Shown piece by piece: positions 51,197 through 62,048 of a stretch of DNA of 64,000 nt (its first letter is position 1; each line of letters starts with the position of its first letter). The position numbers and the translations under genes were made by a program. Below the pieces are notes generated by a model. The model searched no databases. It saw only the letters and a program-made list of their open reading frames with translations, and was not told the origin of the DNA. The stretch is taken from NCBI RefSeq assembly GCF_000964085.1, contig NZ_JZRB01000003.1, forward strand, positions 62,001 through 126,000, written 5' to 3'. This DNA is from Luteibacter yeojuensis. GTDB lineage: Bacteria; Pseudomonadota; Gammaproteobacteria; Xanthomonadales; Rhodanobacteraceae.

Positions 51197-51922
51197 TTAG
51201 TGCACCGTGTCTTCGGCTTCCAGTTTGCGCCAGATGCTCTGGCCGCCGGCGGCCTTGTCGAGGGCATCCAGCCGCCTGGCGTGAAGCTCGAGTTCCTCGT
51301 CCGTGGCGCGCAGCACCACGGGGCGACGGTGGATGACGATGTCGCCCAGCACATTCGCCGCGTTGTTGTCGGCGCCTGCGTCGAAGACGAAATCGAGGCC
51401 GACCTGGCCCGAGGTCATCGCGACGTAGACATCGGCCAGCAGCTGCGCGTCGAGCAGGCCGCCGTGCAGGTCGCGGTGGGTGTTGTCGACGCCGAGGCGC
51501 TTGCACAGGGCATCGAGGCTGTTGCGCTGGCCCGGGTACATGGTGCGGGCGAGCGCCAGCGTATCGAGCACCGTGGCGTGATCGGCCACGGTGCCGTACT
51601 GCGGCCCCAGGCGGGCCAGCTCGGCATTGATGAAGCCCACGTCGAACGCCGCGTTGTGGATGATGAGTTCCGCACCCTTGATGTAGGCGAGGAACTCGTC
51701 GACCTTGTCGCGGAAGAACGGCTTGTCGAGCAGGAACTCGTCCTGGATGCCCGTCACCTCGCGCGCGCCTTCGTCGATGGCGCGCTCGGGGTTGAGGTAA
51801 GTGTGGAAATGGTTGCCCGAGGGCCGGCGGCCGACGAGTTCCACCGCGCCGATTTCGATCAGGCGATGGCCCAGGTGCGCTTCCAGGCCGGTGGTTTCGG
51901 TATCGAGGACGATCTGCCTCAT
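51197..51922 (-). CDS. dnaQ: DNA polymerase III epsilon subunit (proofreading 3'-5' exonuclease)
   Basis: A 241-residue DnaQ. The DEDDh exonuclease motifs are [13 protein letters not shown] (Exo I), [16 protein letters not shown] (Exo II) and [19 protein letters not shown] (Exo III). C-terminal residues form the alpha-binding part. [12 protein letters not shown] is the standard start; upstream in-frame sequence belongs to rnhA. The ATG overlaps the rnhA stop by 4 bases, the usual rnhA-dnaQ arrangement. Confidence 0.95.
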   Translation of the reverse strand: MRQIVLDTETTGLEAHLGHRLIEIGAVELVGRRPSGNHFHTYLNPERAIDEGAREVTGIQDEFLLDKPFFRDKVDEFLAYIKGAELIIHNAAFDVGFINAELARLGPQYGTVADHATVLDTLALARTMYPGQRNSLDALCKRLGVDNTHRDLHGGLLDAQLLADVYVAMTSGQVGLDFVFDAGADNNAANVLGDIVIHRRPVVLRATDEELELHARRLDALDKAAGGQSIWRKLEAEDTVH

Positions 51923-52374
51923 GCCACCTGCCCCTTCGCCTTGTAGAGGATGGCCTGGTCGCGTGCGGCGACGTCGACGCGCTCGTTCTCCTCGTGGCCC
52001 GCGTGGCCCTTCACCCACTCCCACGTCACCGTGTGCGCCCGGGTGGCCTCGTCGAGGCGCACCCAGAGGTCCTGGTTCTTCACCGGCTTCTTGTCGGCCG
52101 TGAGCCAGCCGTTGCGGCGCCACTTCGGCACCCACTCCTGCAGGCCCTGCATGACGTATTTGGAATCGGTCATGAGGTGCACCGTGCACGGGCGCGTGAG
52201 GGCCTCGAGCGCGGAAATGGCGCCCATCAGTTCCATGCGGTTGTTGGTGGTATCCGGCTCGCCGCCGGAGAGCATCTTTTCGATGCCACGGGTGCGCAGT
52301 AGCGCGGCCCAGCCACCCGGGCCGGGGTTGCCCAGGCAGGCGCCATCGGTGAAGGCTTCAACGTGGTCGGTCAT
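51919..52374 (-). CDS. rnhA: Ribonuclease HI
   Basis: A 151-residue RNase HI. Catalytic Asp in [19 protein letters not shown], Glu in [15 protein letters not shown] and Asp in [18 protein letters not shown] are all present, as is the basic protrusion [20 protein letters not shown]. It removes RNA from RNA-DNA hybrids. It is upstream of dnaQ and downstream of the methyltransferase gene by 9 bases. Confidence 0.96.
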   Translation of the reverse strand: MTDHVEAFTDGACLGNPGPGGWAALLRTRGIEKMLSGGEPDTTNNRMELMGAISALEALTRPCTVHLMTDSKYVMQGLQEWVPKWRRNGWLTADKKPVKNQDLWVRLDEATRAHTVTWEWVKGHAGHEENERVDVAARDQAILYKAKGQVA

Positions 52375-52383
52375 GCAACTTCT

Positions 52384-53076
52384 TCAGCGGAGGGTTTCAC
52401 GGGCGTGCCGGCGCGCGCCCGAGGCGAACGTGCCTGGCACGGGGGCGGGCGACAAGGCCACGCGGGGGCGCAAGGGTACCGCCGACGGGCGTTTTTTGCG
52501 CGCCACCAGCAGGTACCCGCCGCCGATGAGCGATTCGCCCGCCGCCGCGCCACCCGCGCGCGGCCAGGCGCTGCCCAGCCGGCGGGGCATGGAGAGCTCG
52601 AAATCATCACGCACCAGCCGTTGGCTCCACCACCAGGGCCAGGTAAGCCGCGGACGCGCGCCGCGGCTCTGGCGGGCCACCCAGGGCGACCACAGGCCCA
52701 CCGGGTGGAACCCGGTGATGGCGATCATGCCGCCGGGTTCGAGCACGCGGATGGCCTCGTCCAGCAGGTTGTCCTGCCGGGCCGTGGTCTCCAGCGCGTG
52801 GCGCAGCAGGACCACGCCGAAGGCCTCGTCGGTGAACGGCAAGGGCTCAAGGCCGCTGGCCAGTACATCGCCGCCGAGGTGGGCCCCGGCGACGCGCACG
52901 GTGGCCCAGTGGCCCAGCAGCGGGATGGCGGGGGGCTCGCCCGCATGCGCGGCCGTGAGGTGCAGGCCATGGCTGCCGGTGCAGCGGTTCAGCAAGGGGG
53001 CGAGCACGCGGTTCTCGTCCGCAAGCAGCTTGCGGACGTGGGGCGTCGCATAGATGTCAGAGACGAAGTTGGGCAT
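52384..53076 (-). CDS. Class I SAM-dependent methyltransferase
   Basis: A 230-residue Rossmann-type methyltransferase. The motif I region is degenerate (GLHLTAAHAGEPP), while PLPFTDEAFGVVLLRHALE and DEAIRVLEPGGMIAITGFHP are typical motifs III-V. It resembles the YafS-like gene beside gloB and rnhA in E. coli. The substrate is unknown. The C-terminal part is basic and Pro-rich. Confidence 0.85.
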   Translation of the reverse strand: MPNFVSDIYATPHVRKLLADENRVLAPLLNRCTGSHGLHLTAAHAGEPPAIPLLGHWATVRVAGAHLGGDVLASGLEPLPFTDEAFGVVLLRHALETTARQDNLLDEAIRVLEPGGMIAITGFHPVGLWSPWVARQSRGARPRLTWPWWWSQRLVRDDFELSMPRRLGSAWPRAGGAAAGESLIGGGYLLVARKKRPSAVPLRPRVALSPAPVPGTFASGARRHARETLR

Positions 53077-53195
53077 CGGTAACCCAGTGTAGTGAGGTTA
53101 CGGAGGCTCCGCACCGGTTAACGCCGGGATAACGAGCGGGAAATACCCGGCTGATATAGTCCGGCCGCCCCACCGACGTAGCGGAGTTCGGCCCG

Positions 53196-53963
53196 ATGCA
53201 TTGGGTACCCGTCGCGGCCTTGAGCGACAACTACATCTGGCTGGTCGCCGATGACGATGGCAACGCCTTCGTCGTGGATCCAGGCGAAGCCGCCCCCGTC
53301 GAAGCCGCTCTCCGCGAGCGCGGCTGGGTGCTGCGTGCCATCCTGCTCACGCACCACCACAACGACCATATCGGCGGCGTCTTCGACCTCGTGCGCGAGC
53401 ACGACGTCGAGGTCTTCGCGCCGCTCGACGAGCGCATCCACTACAAGACGCAGATCGTAGGCGGCGGCGACACCGTCCAGCTCGAATCGCCACGCGCCAC
53501 GTTCCAGGTGCTCGAGGTGCCGGGCCATACGCGCACCCACATCGCCTACGCGGGCGAGGGCTTCCTGTTCTGCGGCGACACGCTGTTCAGCGTCGGCTGC
53601 GGCCGCCTCTTCGAGGGCACGGCCGAGCAGATGCTCGCGGCCATGGATACCTTCGCCCACCTGCCGCCGGAGACCCTGGTCTGCTGCGCGCATGAGTACA
53701 CCGCGGCCAATGTCCGTTTTGCGCTCAGCGTCGATCCGGATAACGGCCCCCTGCGCCTCCGTCGCGACGAGGTGGCGCGCCTGCGCGACGAGGGCCGCCC
53801 CAGCGTGCCCAGCCGCCTCGCCGACGAGCTCGCCACCAATCCTTTCCTGCGCGTGGACAGCGAGGCGATCGCCCGCTGGGCCGAGGCCCATGGCAAGGCA
53901 CACGCCACGCGGACGGAACGCTTCGCCGCGCTCCGCCAGGCCAAGGACACCTTCACCGCATGA
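53196..53963 (+). CDS. gloB: Hydroxyacylglutathione hydrolase (glyoxalase II)
   Basis: A 255-residue MBL-fold enzyme: ILLTHHHNDHIGGVF (THxHxDH), the metal ligands in VPGHTRTHIAY and FLFCGDTLFSVGCGRLFEG, and CAHEYTAANVRFALSVDPDN in the glyoxalase II C-terminal domain, with a final basic helix for glutathione binding. It hydrolyses S-lactoylglutathione to lactate. The stop overlaps the start of mltD (ATGA). Confidence 0.95.
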   Translation: MHWVPVAALSDNYIWLVADDDGNAFVVDPGEAAPVEAALRERGWVLRAILLTHHHNDHIGGVFDLVREHDVEVFAPLDERIHYKTQIVGGGDTVQLESPRATFQVLEVPGHTRTHIAYAGEGFLFCGDTLFSVGCGRLFEGTAEQMLAAMDTFAHLPPETLVCCAHEYTAANVRFALSVDPDNGPLRLRRDEVARLRDEGRPSVPSRLADELATNPFLRVDSEAIARWAEAHGKAHATRTERFAALRQAKDTFTA

Positions 53964-55222
53964 AACGCCTGGCCCGCCGGCTGTTGCCGACCCTGCTCCC
54001 GATGGTGCTCACCGCCTGCGCCACCACGCCGCGCCCGGTGGCGCCGGCCATGGCCCCGCCACCGGTGGCACCTGTCGACACGGTGCAGGACGTCAACATG
54101 TCGCCGAAACTGGCGCGCCCCGCCCCGCCCGCCGATTTCTGGGGCGAGATGCGTGACAGCTTCGCCATGCCCGGCTGCGAGGCCGATCCGCAGGTCATGG
54201 CCTGGGCACGTACCTACACGAAGATGCCCAACCGTTTCGAGCAGCAGGTGAACGAAGTGCTGCCGCTCATCGTCTACGCGCACAAGGCGGCGATGAAGCA
54301 CAGTGTCGCGGGCGAATTCGCGCTGCTACCCTGGGTCGAGAGCCAGTACCGCCATGTTCCGGGCGCGAAGAACCGCCCCGCCGGCATGTGGCAGATCATG
54401 CCGCAGACCGCGCATACGCTTGGGCTGCGCGTGGAAAAGAACTACGACGAGCGGCTGGATATCACCAAGTCCACCGAATCGGTGATGTCGATGATGCGCC
54501 GCTATTACGACGACCTGGGCGATTGGCGCCTGGTCGACGTCGCGTACAACGCGGGCGAGTTCGGCCTGAAGAAAACCATCGACAAGCATGGTGGCCCGTC
54601 GGACGACGATGGCCTGCCCGATGTGCCGATGAAGGCGAACACGAAGGAGCACCTCGTCAAGCTCATGGCCATGGCGTGCATCGTGCGCGACCCGGCCCGC
54701 TTCAACGTGCAGCTGCCTAAGCAGGATCGCGACGACGCCCTGCAGGTGGTGAAGGTCGACAACCCGCAATCGCTCGCCCAGGCGGCGAAGCAATCGGGCC
54801 TGTCGATGAACGACCTGCGCGACTTCAACCCGGCTTACCGCACCAGCAAGGGCACGGTGGCCAATACGCTTTTGTTGCCGAAGAGCGCGGCCGACCAGTA
54901 CAAGCTCGGCCCCGTCGATCCGGTGGCGGATGCACCGGCCGCGGATGATGCGGATGACGCCGCCGACGCCACGCCGGCGAAGGCCACGGCAAAGTCGAAA
55001 ACCACCAAGGGTGGCAAGGCGTCGAAGACGACGAAGAATGTCGCGAAGGCATCGAAGAAGCCCGAAGGCAAGGCCGCCGTCTACAAGGTCAACAACGGCG
55101 AATCGCTGTGGACCATCGCGCGCCGCCACCAGGTGAGCGTCGAACAGCTCATGAAGTGGAACGACCTCGACACCGCCGCCGTGAAGCCGGGCCAGGTGTT
55201 GAAGCTCACCGCGTCGCGCTAA
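53960..55222 (+). CDS. mltD: Membrane-bound lytic murein transglycosylase D
   Basis: A 420-residue lipoprotein (signal ending LTAC near residue 20). The SLT domain holds the catalytic Glu in LLPWVESQYRH and AGMWQIMPQTAHTLGL, followed by DVAYNAGEFGLKK. After an Ala/Lys-rich linker (about residues 335-375), one LysM domain (YKVNNGESLWTIARRHQVSVEQLMKW) ends the protein. It cleaves peptidoglycan at the outer membrane. Usual MltD has two LysM copies; one clear copy is seen here. Confidence 0.93.
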   Translation: MKRLARRLLPTLLPMVLTACATTPRPVAPAMAPPPVAPVDTVQDVNMSPKLARPAPPADFWGEMRDSFAMPGCEADPQVMAWARTYTKMPNRFEQQVNEVLPLIVYAHKAAMKHSVAGEFALLPWVESQYRHVPGAKNRPAGMWQIMPQTAHTLGLRVEKNYDERLDITKSTESVMSMMRRYYDDLGDWRLVDVAYNAGEFGLKKTIDKHGGPSDDDGLPDVPMKANTKEHLVKLMAMACIVRDPARFNVQLPKQDRDDALQVVKVDNPQSLAQAAKQSGLSMNDLRDFNPAYRTSKGTVANTLLLPKSAADQYKLGPVDPVADAPAADDADDAADATPAKATAKSKTTKGGKASKTTKNVAKASKKPEGKAAVYKVNNGESLWTIARRHQVSVEQLMKWNDLDTAAVKPGQVLKLTASR

Positions 55223-55233
55223 CCTCAGGCAAT

Positions 55234-55299
55234 GTGGGAGCGCGCTTGCGCGCGATGGGCGTTGCGTCGAGCGCCCATCGCGCGCAAGCGCGCTCCCAC
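55234..55299. repeat. REP-like double element forming a 28-bp hairpin
   Basis: Two inverted copies with arms 55234-55261 and 55272-55299 match perfectly over 28 bases around a 10-base loop. The core GTGGGAGCGCGCTTGCGCGC is the same as at 51153-51175. It lies between convergent mltD and fabV and could also act as a transcript end. Confidence 0.85.
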
Positions 55300-55308
55300 C
55301 GAAACAAC

Positions 55309-56532
55309 TTAGAGCTGCACCACGTCCCACTGCACGTCGGCGCCCACGTCGGCGTCGTAATCCACGCCCTGCGCCTCGAAGCCGAACAGCTTGATGAAGT
55401 CATGCTTGTAGCCGGCGTAATCGGTGTCGTCCCACAGGTTGGCGGTGGTGACGGTGGGCCACAGGGCCTTGCACTCGCCCTGCACGTCGTCGCGCAGCTC
55501 CCAGTCGTCCAGCCGCACGCGGCCTTCGGCATCGGTCTCGGCCGGCGCGCCGTCGGCGCGGTAGAGGCGATCGTGGAACAGGCGGTTGATCTGTTCGATG
55601 CAGCCCTCGTGGATGCCCTTGGCCTTCATGATCTTGAACACCATGGACACGTACAGCGGGATCACCGGGATGGCCGAGCTGGCCTGGGTGACGACCGACT
55701 TCATGACGCCCACGTACGAGCGCAGGTGGCGCCTCTTGTGGCGCTCGCGCAGCTCGGCGGCGGTGCGGTCGAGGTGCTGCTTGGCCTGGCCCAGCGTGCC
55801 GTGCCAGTAGATGGGCCACGTGATGGACGTGCCCACGTAGCTGTAGGCGATGGTCGTGGCGTTGTCGGCCAGCACGCCGGCTTCCGCCAGTGCGTCGATC
55901 CAGAGCGACCAGTCCTCGCCACCCATGACGGTGACCGTATCCTGCACTTCCTGCTCGGTGGCCGGCTCGACCGTGGCCTGCACCACTTCGTTCTTGTTTG
56001 TATCGACCGACGAGGCGGTGAACGTCTCGCCCATGGTCTTCAGCGCGGAGCGCACGACCGTACCCGGTTCGCCCAGCTTCGTGCCCTCCGGCAGCTTGCG
56101 CACGGGCGAGGCAAGCGAATAGACGACGAGGTCAACCTTGCCGCCCATCTCGTTCTTGATGATCTCGATGGCCCTGGCGCGCGTCTCGTTGGCGAATGCG
56201 TCGCCGTTGATCGATTTCGCAAACAGGCCAGCCTCGCGGGCCAGCTTGTCGAACGCATACGAGTTGTACCAGCCGGCCGTGCCGGTCTTGGTTTCGCTCG
56301 ACGGCTTTTCGAAGAAAACGCCCAGGGTATCGGCGCCGTGGCCAAAGGCGGCCGTGATGCGCGAGGCCAGGCCATAGCCCGTGGAGGAGCCGATGACCAG
56401 CACCTTCTTCGGGCCGCTGGCGAACGCGCCGCTGGCCTTGGTGATGGCAATTTGTTCTTCGACGTTCTTCGCACAGCCGACCGGGTGGGCGGTGGTGCAG
56501 ATGAAGCCACGAACCTTGGGTTGGATGATCAC
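55309..56532 (-). CDS. fabV: Enoyl-[acyl-carrier-protein] / trans-2-enoyl-CoA reductase FabV
   Basis: A 407-residue Fab[21 protein letters not shown] is the canonical start; the NADH site is [16 protein letters not shown], and the catalytic Tyr-x8-Lys region is [23 protein letters not shown]. FabV performs the last reduction of the fatty-acid cycle and is insensitive to triclosan. It stands alone, with its promoter region between it and the ppiD terminator. Confidence 0.95.
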   Translation of the reverse strand: MIIQPKVRGFICTTAHPVGCAKNVEEQIAITKASGAFASGPKKVLVIGSSTGYGLASRITAAFGHGADTLGVFFEKPSSETKTGTAGWYNSYAFDKLAREAGLFAKSINGDAFANETRARAIEIIKNEMGGKVDLVVYSLASPVRKLPEGTKLGEPGTVVRSALKTMGETFTASSVDTNKNEVVQATVEPATEQEVQDTVTVMGGEDWSLWIDALAEAGVLADNATTIAYSYVGTSITWPIYWHGTLGQAKQHLDRTAAELRERHKRRHLRSYVGVMKSVVTQASSAIPVIPLYVSMVFKIMKAKGIHEGCIEQINRLFHDRLYRADGAPAETDAEGRVRLDDWELRDDVQGECKALWPTVTTANLWDDTDYAGYKHDFIKLFGFEAQGVDYDADVGADVQWDVVQL

Positions 56533-56608
56533 GGGTTGTCCCTTTGACGCGATAAGACCGCCATTCTAAATCGGGACGGCATCCATGCGCTTCCGCATGT
56601 TGCAGGGC

Positions 56609-56638
56609 AAAAAAAACCCGCCACGTGGGCGGGTTTTC
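56609..56638 (-). terminator. Rho-independent terminator of ppiD
   Basis: CCCGCC-ACGT-GGGCGGG type hairpin with eight A on the left side (T tract on the minus strand), 26 bases after the ppiD stop. Confidence 0.9.
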
Positions 56639-56663
56639 GTACCTGGGCACGGTGGCGCCCGGT

Positions 56664-58574
56664 TTACATCCGGTCGTTCGCAACCTGGATCTTCGCCTTG
56701 GCACGCAGGGCGTCGATGTATTCGAGCGTCACGGCGCGCGCCATGGCGTCCATCATCTGGCCACGCAGGGCATCGCGCTGTGCCTTCTCGACCTTGGCCG
56801 GGTCACCATCGGTGACCTTGTCGACCGCGACGACCGCATAGGTGCCGTTGCCAACCTGCACGGTGGCCCACGACGGCTTGCCACCCGCCGGGCGCGGCAG
56901 GTTGAAGGCTTCGCGGAGCACGGCCGGCGGCACGTCCTTCGCTTCGCCCAGCTTGTTACGGGAAAGGCCCGCGGCGGTCTGCACAGGTGCCTTAGCCAGC
57001 GCGGCGAGGTCACCGCCCTTGGCAAGCTGTGCGACAAGCTCGTCGGCCTGCTTCTTCGCCTGCGCATCGACGCGCTCGTCGAGGATGCGCTGGCGGATGG
57101 CATCCTTGACCGTGGCGAGGGCCTGCGGCGCGGCGGCGTTGTGCTTGGCCATGTGCAAGACGATGGCGTCACCCTTGCCGATCTGCACCAGCGAGGAATT
57201 GTTGCCCTGGTTCAGCACATCGTCGGCAAACGCGGCCTGCACGAACTTCGGATCCTGCGGGATGCCTTCGCCACCCTGGTGGCCGAACAGCGGACTGGTC
57301 TTGATCGCCAGGCCCAGCTCTTTCGCCGCCGGCTCGAGCGAACCCGGGTTGCGTTCCGCCAGATCGGCCAGCTGGCCGGCCTTCTCGTTGTACAGGCGCT
57401 CGGCCTCGGCCTTGGCCCAGTCGGAGGCGAGCTGGCCGCGCACCTCGGCGAACGGCTTGGAATCGCCCTCGCGTGCGTCGCGCAGCCAGATGATGTGGTA
57501 GCCCTCGTCAGGCGAAAGGATGGGCTCCTTGCTGACGTCACCCTTCTTCATGGCGAACAGGGCGGCATCGAACGCGGGGTTGGTGACACCCTTCTCGAGC
57601 CAGCCGAGGTCGCCACCGGTACGCTTGGAGCCAAGGTCGTCCGAGCTATCGGCGGCCAGCTTCGCGAAGTTGGCCGGCGTGGCTTCGGCAGCAAGCTTCT
57701 TCGCCTTCTCGAGCGCGGCTTTCTGCTGCTCGGGCGTGGCGTTCTTCGGCACGTTGACCAGGATGTGCGAGGCGAGGCGCTGCTCGGGCTGCGCATAGCG
57801 CTGCTTGAATTTGTCGTAGTACTGGTGAAGCTGCTCGTCGGTGGGCTCGCCCACCTTCAGGTCGGCCTGCTTCACCTCGAGGTATTGCACGGAGACCTGC
57901 TCCGGCGTGGTGTAGTCGGCGATGTGCGACTTGTAGAAAGCATCGATGTCGCCATCGGCCACGCTGGCATCGGCGAGCGACGGGCGCGGCAGCGAGACGT
58001 AGCGAAGATCGCGTTGCTGGTCGTGCAGGCGGAAGAAGTTGTCGACGTCGGCGCTGCTGACGAGCGTGGTGGCCGCGATGGCCTCGGGCAGCATCTGCGT
58101 GGCAAGGCCCGTGCGCACCTTCGCTTCGTACATGGCCGGGCTCATGCCCTGCTGTGCCAGCACGGCGCGGTAGGTGCCCGCATCGAAGCGGCCATCGACC
58201 TGGAAGCCCTGGTCGCCGCCGATGGCGTCGCGCACCGCGGTATCGGACACGGCCAGGCCGAGATCGGTGTTGGCCTTCTGCAACAGCACCTGGTTGATCA
58301 TGCCGTCGAGCACCTGCTTCTTCAGCTCGGGCTTCTCGAGGTCGGCGACCGTGTAGGGCGCATTGGGCGTGGCAGCGAGCTGCTGGCGCAGTTCCGTCAG
58401 GCGGTTCTGCCAGTCCTGCTGCGAGATCTCGTGGTCGTCCACCTTCGCGACGAAGGTATCGACGCGGGAGACGAAGTAAGACTCGATGCCGAAGAAGGCG
58501 ACGGCAAAGACGCAGATGCCGAGGACGACGGCAGCCGGCCAACCGTGGATCTTGTTACGCAGGGCTTGCAGCAT
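56664..58574 (-). CDS. ppiD: Periplasmic folding chaperone / peptidyl-prolyl isomerase PpiD
   Basis: A 636-residue SurA-N/parvulin protein. One N-terminal membrane anchor (AAVVLGICVFAVAFFGIES), a SurA-type N-terminal domain, a parvulin domain beginning EQRLASHILVNVPKNA near residue 260 and a long C-terminal domain. PpiD is anchored in the inner membrane near SecYEG and helps fold exported proteins. MLQALRNKIHGW is the conserved start. Confidence 0.94.
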   Translation of the reverse strand: MLQALRNKIHGWPAAVVLGICVFAVAFFGIESYFVSRVDTFVAKVDDHEISQQDWQNRLTELRQQLAATPNAPYTVADLEKPELKKQVLDGMINQVLLQKANTDLGLAVSDTAVRDAIGGDQGFQVDGRFDAGTYRAVLAQQGMSPAMYEAKVRTGLATQMLPEAIAATTLVSSADVDNFFRLHDQQRDLRYVSLPRPSLADASVADGDIDAFYKSHIADYTTPEQVSVQYLEVKQADLKVGEPTDEQLHQYYDKFKQRYAQPEQRLASHILVNVPKNATPEQQKAALEKAKKLAAEATPANFAKLAADSSDDLGSKRTGGDLGWLEKGVTNPAFDAALFAMKKGDVSKEPILSPDEGYHIIWLRDAREGDSKPFAEVRGQLASDWAKAEAERLYNEKAGQLADLAERNPGSLEPAAKELGLAIKTSPLFGHQGGEGIPQDPKFVQAAFADDVLNQGNNSSLVQIGKGDAIVLHMAKHNAAAPQALATVKDAIRQRILDERVDAQAKKQADELVAQLAKGGDLAALAKAPVQTAAGLSRNKLGEAKDVPPAVLREAFNLPRPAGGKPSWATVQVGNGTYAVVAVDKVTDGDPAKVEKAQRDALRGQMMDAMARAVTLEYIDALRAKAKIQVANDRM

Positions 58575-58601
58575 GATGCGACTCGCACAAGGAGATAAAG
58601 C

Positions 58602-58624
58602 AAAGGCGCCACGCGGGCGCCTTT
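58602..58624 (-). terminator. Terminator after tRNA-Asp
   Basis: AAAGGCGCC / GGCGCCTTT, a 9-bp stem with a 5-base loop, followed on the minus strand by TGCTTTAT. It lies between the tRNA genes and ppiD. Confidence 0.75.
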
Positions 58625-58634
58625 GCAGGACCAT

Positions 58635-58711
58635 TGGCGGAGTGGACGGGACTCGAACCCGCGACCTCCGGCGTGACAGGCCAGCATTCTAACCGACTGA
58701 ACTACCACTCC
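58635..58711 (-). tRNA. tRNA-Asp (anticodon GTC)
   Basis: A 77-base tRNA with encoded CCA; acceptor GGAGTGG pairs with CCACTCC, anticodon loop CTGTCAC, T loop GGTTCGAGTCC. Confidence 0.97.
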
Positions 58712-58720
58712 ACTTTCCGT

Positions 58721-58795
58721 TGGTGGGTGCTGAGGGGATCGAACCCCCGACCAGCGCCGTGTAAAGGCGACGCTCTACCGCTGAGCTAAGCACCC
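58721..58795 (-). tRNA. tRNA-Val (anticodon TAC)
   Basis: A 75-base tRNA with encoded CCA; acceptor GGGTGCT pairs with AGCACCC, anticodon loop TTTACAC, T loop GGTTCGATCCC. Nine bases from tRNA-Asp and probably in the same transcript. Confidence 0.97.
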
Positions 58796-58813
58796 CGCGT
58801 AACGGTAAGCCCT

Positions 58814-59086
58814 TTAGTTTACGTGATCCTTGAGCGCCTTGCCAGCCGTGAAGGCCGGGACCTTCGACGCCGGGATCTTGATTTCCTCATTCGTGCGCGG
58901 GTTGCGGCCCGTGCGGGCAGCGCGGCTGCGCACCTTGAACGTGCCGAAGCCGACGATGGCGACATCGCCGCCGCTCTTCAGGCCGTCCTTCACCGCCTCG
59001 ATGAAGCCCTCGAGCGCGCGGCCAGCGTCGGCCTTCGACAGCTCGGACTTTTCAGCGATAGCGGCGATAAGTTCGGATTTGTTCAT
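58814..59086 (-). CDS. hupB: DNA-binding protein HU (beta type)
   Basis: A 90-residue [29 protein letters not shown], the dimer core and the DNA-binding arm [23 protein letters not shown] with the intercalating Pro in RNPRT. HU compacts the nucleoid. Its position after lon and before the tRNA and ppiD genes is conserved in gammaproteobacteria. Confidence 0.97.
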   Translation of the reverse strand: MNKSELIAAIAEKSELSKADAGRALEGFIEAVKDGLKSGGDVAIVGFGTFKVRSRAARTGRNPRTNEEIKIPASKVPAFTAGKALKDHVN

Positions 59087-59361
59087 TACGTGACTCCCTA
59101 AAGGTAATTCGGAACGCCGGACGGCGATCCCGGACGAAAATACGTCAGGTCAACGGACCTGCCATGGGCAATGTCGGCGACCCCGCGATGCATGGCGCCC
59201 TTGCGGCGCGGGCGATGGCGGTGTGGCCTTTATACCAGTGCCCTCCCCCCGCCGCAACACGAGCAATACCAACGTTTTCAGCGAAAGTGCATCATGCCGG
59301 GAGGCTTGCATCGCACGGAGAAAAAGATTATCGCGGAGCATTAATGACAGGACGACGAAAT

Positions 59362-59392
59362 AAAAAAGGGCGCACCAGGGTGCGCCCTTTTT
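59362..59392. terminator. Bidirectional terminator downstream of lon
   Basis: AAAAAAGGGCGCACC / GGTGCGCCCTTTTT hairpin with A and T tracts on both sides, 30 bases after the lon stop. Confidence 0.93.
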
Positions 59393-59422
59393 CCCGCCGT
59401 GGCGGAACGTTACATCAAGCGG

Positions 59423-61936
59423 TCAATGCGTGAGCGATGGCGCGTTCTTGCCTTTGCCACCCTTGCCCGCTTTACGCGCAACCTCAACCGGCTTGCCGTC
59501 GTCACCCGTCTTGCCCGTGCCGAGCGGCCGCTCGAGCGCGAGGTCGAGCACTTCGTCGATCCACTTCACCGGATGGATCTGCAACGAGCTGGTGATGTTT
59601 TCGGGCAGGTCGACGAGATCCTTGCGGTTCTCGTCGGGGATGATCACCGTGGTGATGCCGCCACGATGCGCCGCGAGCAGTTTCTCCTTCAGGCCGCCGA
59701 TGGGCAACACGCGGCCACGCAGCGTGATCTCGCCCGTCATCGCCACTTCGGAGCGCACCGGCACCTTGGTGAGGGCCGACACGAGCGCCGTGCACATGGC
59801 GATACCCGCGCTGGGGCCGTCCTTCGGCGTGGCGCCTTCGGGCACATGGATGTGGATATCGAGCTTCTCGTGGAAATCCGGCTCGATGCCGAGGCCCGCC
59901 GCGCGGGCACGCACGACGCTGAGCGCGGCCTGGATCGACTCTTTCATCACGTCGCCAAGCTGGCCGGTGTTGACGAGACGGCCCTTGCCCGGCACCACCG
60001 ATGCTTCGATGCTGAGCAGGTCGCCACCGACCTGCGTCCACGCCAGGCCGGTGACCAGGCCCACTTCGTTCTTCTGCTCGGCACGGCCGAAATCAAAGCG
60101 GCGCACACCCAGGTAGTGGTCGAGGTTGCTGGCATCGACGTGCACCTGGTGCGGTGCGAGCGCCTTGGCCTTCGCGCCCTTGCCACCCGCTGGCTTCGCC
60201 ACCTTGGCTTTCGCGCTTGCCGGCACGGTGCCCAGGGCGAGCTCCTTGACCACCTTGCGGCAGATCTTGGAAATCTCGCGCTCAAGGTTACGCACGCCCG
60301 ATTCACGCGTGTAGTAGCGCACGATGTCACGCACCGCGTCCTCGGCCACCGTGAGCTCGTCATCCTTGAGGCCATTGGCCTTGAGCTGCTTCGGCAACAG
60401 GTACTTCTGCGCGATGTTGAGCTTCTCGTCCTCGGTATAGCCAGGGATGCGGATCACTTCCATGCGATCGAGCAGCGGGCCCGGGATGTTCAGCGAGTTG
60501 GCGGTGGCCACCCACATCACTTCCGACAGATCGAGGTCGACTTCAAGGTAGTGGTCGTTGAACGCGTGGTTCTGCTCCGGGTCGAGCACTTCGAGCAGCG
60601 CAGACGAGGGGTCGCCACGGAAATCCATCGACATCTTGTCGATTTCATCGAGCACGAACAGCGGGTTCTTCGTGCCAACCTTGTTGAGGTTTTGCACGAT
60701 GCGGCCGGGCATGGAACCGATATAGGTACGGCGGTGGCCGCGGATCTCGGCTTCGTCGCGCACGCCACCCAGGCTCATGCGCACGAACTTGCGGTTCGTC
60801 GCCTTGGCGATGGACTGGCCAAGCGAGGTCTTGCCCACGCCGGGCGGCCCGACGAGGCAGAGGATGGGGCCCTTCATGGTGTTCACGCGCTGCTGCACCG
60901 CGAGATATTCAAGGATGCGCTCCTTGACCTTCTCGAGGCCGAAGTGGTCGGCGTCCAGGGTCTCCTGCGCCAGCGCCAGATCCTTGCGGACCTTGCTGCG
61001 CTTCTTCCACGGCACGCCCACCACCCAGTCAAGGTAGTTACGCACCACCGTGGCTTCGGCCGACATCGGCGACATCTGCTTGAGCTTGTTGAACTCCTGG
61101 CGCGCCTTTGCCAGCACCGCCTTGGGCATGCCGGCATTGTCGATCTTCTTCTGGAGCTCCTCGATTTCGTTCGCGCCCTCTTCGCCTTCACCCAGCTCCT
61201 TCTGGATGGCCTTCATCTGCTCGTTGAGGTAGTACTCGCGCTGGCTCTTCTCCATCTGCGACTTGACGCGGCCGCGGATGCGCTTCTCGACCTGCTGGAG
61301 GTCCATCTCGCCATCGACCAGCCCGATGAGCAGCTCGAGGCGCTGGCCGACGTCGGAGGTCTCGAGCACCTTCTGCTTGTCGGCCATGCGGACCGACAAG
61401 TGCGCGGCGATGGAATCGGCCAGGCGTGATGGGTCGTCGATGCCCGAAAGCGTGGCGAGGATTTCCGGTGGCAGCTTGCGGCTTTGCTTCACCAGCTGCT
61501 CGAACAGCGAGACGAGCGAGCGCGACACCACGTCGAGTTCGCGGTCGTTGCTGCTGTAGACCGGCTCGATGACGCGGGAGCGGCCGCGCATCATGCCGGC
61601 ATCGTCTTCGAACGCATCGATGTGCACGCGCGACTGGCCCTCGACGAGCACCTTGACGGTGCCATCGGGCAGCTTGAGCAACTGGAGGACGCCGGCCAGC
61701 GTACCCACCTGGTGCAGGTCGCTTACGGACGGGTCGTCGATATCCGGGCTCTTCTGCGCCACCAGGAGGATCTGGCGCTCACCCTCCATGGCCTGCTCGA
61801 GCGCGCGCATGGATTTGTCGCGCCCCACGAACAGTGGAATGACCATGTGCGGGTAGACGACGACATCGCGCAAGGGCAGGACCGGCAGCAGGTCCAGCGC
61901 GGCTTCGCTCGTGGTTTCTCTGCGAATCTTCGCCAT
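59423..61936 (-). CDS. lon: ATP-dependent protease Lon
   Basis: A protein of 837 residues. The N-terminal substrate domain starts [24 protein letters not shown]. Walker A is [13 protein letters not shown] and Walker [11 protein letters not shown]. The proteolytic domain has the catalytic Ser in [10 protein letters not shown] and Lys in [13 protein letters not shown]. Lon degrades misfolded and regulatory proteins. [14 protein letters not shown] is chosen as start. A basic insertion of about 20 residues ([18 protein letters not shown]) lies between the ATPase and protease domains. Confidence 0.97.
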   Translation of the reverse strand: MAKIRRETTSEAALDLLPVLPLRDVVVYPHMVIPLFVGRDKSMRALEQAMEGERQILLVAQKSPDIDDPSVSDLHQVGTLAGVLQLLKLPDGTVKVLVEGQSRVHIDAFEDDAGMMRGRSRVIEPVYSSNDRELDVVSRSLVSLFEQLVKQSRKLPPEILATLSGIDDPSRLADSIAAHLSVRMADKQKVLETSDVGQRLELLIGLVDGEMDLQQVEKRIRGRVKSQMEKSQREYYLNEQMKAIQKELGEGEEGANEIEELQKKIDNAGMPKAVLAKARQEFNKLKQMSPMSAEATVVRNYLDWVVGVPWKKRSKVRKDLALAQETLDADHFGLEKVKERILEYLAVQQRVNTMKGPILCLVGPPGVGKTSLGQSIAKATNRKFVRMSLGGVRDEAEIRGHRRTYIGSMPGRIVQNLNKVGTKNPLFVLDEIDKMSMDFRGDPSSALLEVLDPEQNHAFNDHYLEVDLDLSEVMWVATANSLNIPGPLLDRMEVIRIPGYTEDEKLNIAQKYLLPKQLKANGLKDDELTVAEDAVRDIVRYYTRESGVRNLEREISKICRKVVKELALGTVPASAKAKVAKPAGGKGAKAKALAPHQVHVDASNLDHYLGVRRFDFGRAEQKNEVGLVTGLAWTQVGGDLLSIEASVVPGKGRLVNTGQLGDVMKESIQAALSVVRARAAGLGIEPDFHEKLDIHIHVPEGATPKDGPSAGIAMCTALVSALTKVPVRSEVAMTGEITLRGRVLPIGGLKEKLLAAHRGGITTVIIPDENRKDLVDLPENITSSLQIHPVKWIDEVLDLALERPLGTGKTGDDGKPVEVARKAGKGGKGKNAPSLTH

Positions 61937-62048
61937 GTGTCTGGGTTTTCCCTCAAAAGTGTGGGGCTCGCCCCGACACTGCGCCGGAGCCACCATGGTA
62001 GTCAAGTGGAGGTTCGCGAAGGCGCGATCAAGGGCGGCGGCACCATAC